From positions 1-6,110 of the forward strand of contig CATJWA010000109.1 of assembly GCA_949744025.1 (NCBI GenBank): DNA of 6,110 nucleotides. The letters are read 5' to 3'. This document shows, one piece after another, positions 5,381-6,110 of this stretch. Below the pieces are notes generated by a model, which was given only the letters and a program-made list of their open reading frames with translations, did no database searches and was not told the DNA's origin. The position numbers and the translations under genes were made by a program. The first letter of the stretch is position 1, and every line of letters starts with the position of its first letter. The stretch is from an uncultured Eubacteriales bacterium. GTDB taxonomy: Bacteria; Bacillota; Clostridia; Oscillospirales; Oscillospiraceae.

Positions 5381-6067
5381 TCAGAAAATCGTCGGCTCGT
5401 CGTCGTCCGCGCCTCCGGAGACAATTCCGAAGGTGCGTGTGGGGTTGTCGTCGCGGCTTACCATTCGCTTTATGTCGGGGCGCACGTCGCTGACCGGCTC
5501 GCTGGCGGCCTTGGCGACAGTCTCCTCTATGCTCTTGACGGTCTCGTGAATTTCCGAGCCGTCCTCGTCCGCGCGCGCGGCCGGCGCGGAGGCGGAGCGC
5601 GGCGCGCTTTTGACAAAATCCGCCCCGCTTATGCGCGCTAAGAACTCAAGCTGCTTGTGGCAGAGCATGTTCATGCTCTCGATAAACTGCACGCTGCTGC
5701 GCTTTGCCGCCTCAAGCCGGGCCTTTTCAGTCTCTACCTCGTCCCTGGCCTTGCGCGTCAGGCGCTCGGCCTCGGCCGCGGCGTCGCCGACTATTTTGTC
5801 GCTTTTCTCGCGCGACTCCTTTTCTATCATGTTGCCCATCTTCTGGGCCGAGAGTATTGCCGTGCGCAGAGCCTCCTCGCCGCCGCGGTACTCCTCTATC
5901 TTGTCCACAAGAACCTTCATTTTGCCCTTCAGCACGGAATTTTCCTTCTGAAGTGCGGTCATGTCCGTGGCGAGCTGCTCCATGAAGTCGTCCACATCGC
6001 CCATGTCGTAGCCGCCGAAAACGGCCTTTTCAAAGGTTTTCTCTCTGATATCCTGAGGTGTAGTCAT
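5381..6067 (-). CDS. divIVA: DivIVA-family division-site / polar scaffold protein
   Basis: This 228-residue cytoplasmic coiled-coil protein belongs to the DivIVA family, whose members bind curved membrane at septa and poles and recruit partners for septum placement or polar growth. Residues 1-30 form the lipid-binding head: TPQDIREKTF, then VFGGYD and a D-V-D-D-F segment, closely matching the B. subtilis head. The membrane-inserting Phe17 is kept, but the neighbouring Arg18 of B. subtilis is Gly here. Residues about 30-145 are rich in charged heptads (many E, K, A and L), predicting a long parallel coiled coil. Residues about 150-228 form an Ala/Ser/Asp-rich, probably disordered tail ending in DDDEPTIF. 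B. subtilis DivIVA is about 164 residues, so this tail is longer. The position directly upstream of ileS is the conserved Firmicutes location. Family assignment is firm; its exact role in this organism is inferred. Confidence 0.93.
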   Translation of the reverse strand: MTTPQDIREKTFEKAVFGGYDMGDVDDFMEQLATDMTALQKENSVLKGKMKVLVDKIEEYRGGEEALRTAILSAQKMGNMIEKESREKSDKIVGDAAAEAERLTRKARDEVETEKARLEAAKRSSVQFIESMNMLCHKQLEFLARISGADFVKSAPRSASAPAARADEDGSEIHETVKSIEETVAKAASEPVSDVRPDIKRMVSRDDNPTRTFGIVSGGADDDEPTIF

Positions 6068-6075
6068 ATCTTAAA

Positions 6076-6081
6076 TCCCCC
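6076..6081 (-). promoter_or_regulatory. Ribosome binding site of divIVA
   Basis: GGGGGA on the minus strand lies 8 bases before the ATG at 6067. It is purine-rich and well spaced, which supports this start rather than any internal methionine. Confidence 0.6.
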
Positions 6082-6085
6082 AAAG

Positions 6086-6110
6086 TTATTCGTCGGTTTC
6101 GCCCAATGGC
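6086..6110 (-). CDS. C-terminal end of an unidentified upstream gene (partial)
   Basis: Read on the minus strand from the window edge, one frame gives P-L-G-E-T-D-E followed by a TAA stop at 6088-6086, 18 bases before the divIVA start. An acidic tail ending just ahead of the divIVA ribosome binding site is what an upstream operon gene would look like. In related Firmicutes the gene before divIVA is often ylmH (S4-type RNA-binding protein) or a yggT/sepF-region gene, but seven residues cannot identify it. Another frame (ending in F-G-G-F-K-I, with a TGA overlapping the divIVA ATG) is also open, but it would run through the GGGGGA ribosome binding site, so it is less likely. Confidence 0.35.

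Overview
The window is a high-GC stretch of bacterial chromosome with all protein-coding genes on the minus strand. Read in transcription order (high to low coordinates) it carries the last codons of an unidentified gene, divIVA, ileS, lspA, an rluD-family pseudouridine synthase gene, and a small GlsB/YeaQ-type membrane protein gene. The order divIVA-ileS-lspA-rluD matches the cell-division/tRNA-synthetase/lipoprotein cluster of Bacillus and Clostridia (in B. subtilis: ylmH-divIVA-ileS-ylyA-lspA-ylyB). The GC-rich codon use, the clostridial flavour of IleRS (HMGT, AMHKS) and of DivIVA (VFGGYD), and AGGAGG-type ribosome binding sites suggest a GC-rich Clostridia member, most likely Oscillospiraceae or a relative. 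That placement is inference.

Layout: 6086-6110 is the tail of an upstream gene. 5381-6067 is divIVA (division-site/polar scaffold). 5245-5380 is a spacer with terminator-like hairpins, a possible -10 box and a strong hairpin just before the ileS ribosome binding site. 2449-5244 is ileS. 2223-2448 is a 226-base spacer packed with inverted repeats. 1359-2222 is lspA, about twice the usual length because of a disordered C-terminal tail. 442-1362 is the rluD-family gene, overlapping the lspA end. 390-441 is a short spacer with a terminator-like hairpin. 141-389 is the GlsB-like gene. 1-140 is a non-coding end with two hairpins.

The genes are mostly housekeeping functions: placing the division or growth site, charging tRNA-Ile, cleaving lipoprotein signal peptides, and modifying rRNA. 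No mobile element, CRISPR array, tRNA, defence system or other new system is visible. The points most worth a second look are the LspA tail with its acidic/hydrophobic end motif, the nested inverted-repeat cluster between ileS and lspA, and the hairpins lying 5-6 bases upstream of the ileS and lspA ribosome binding sites.
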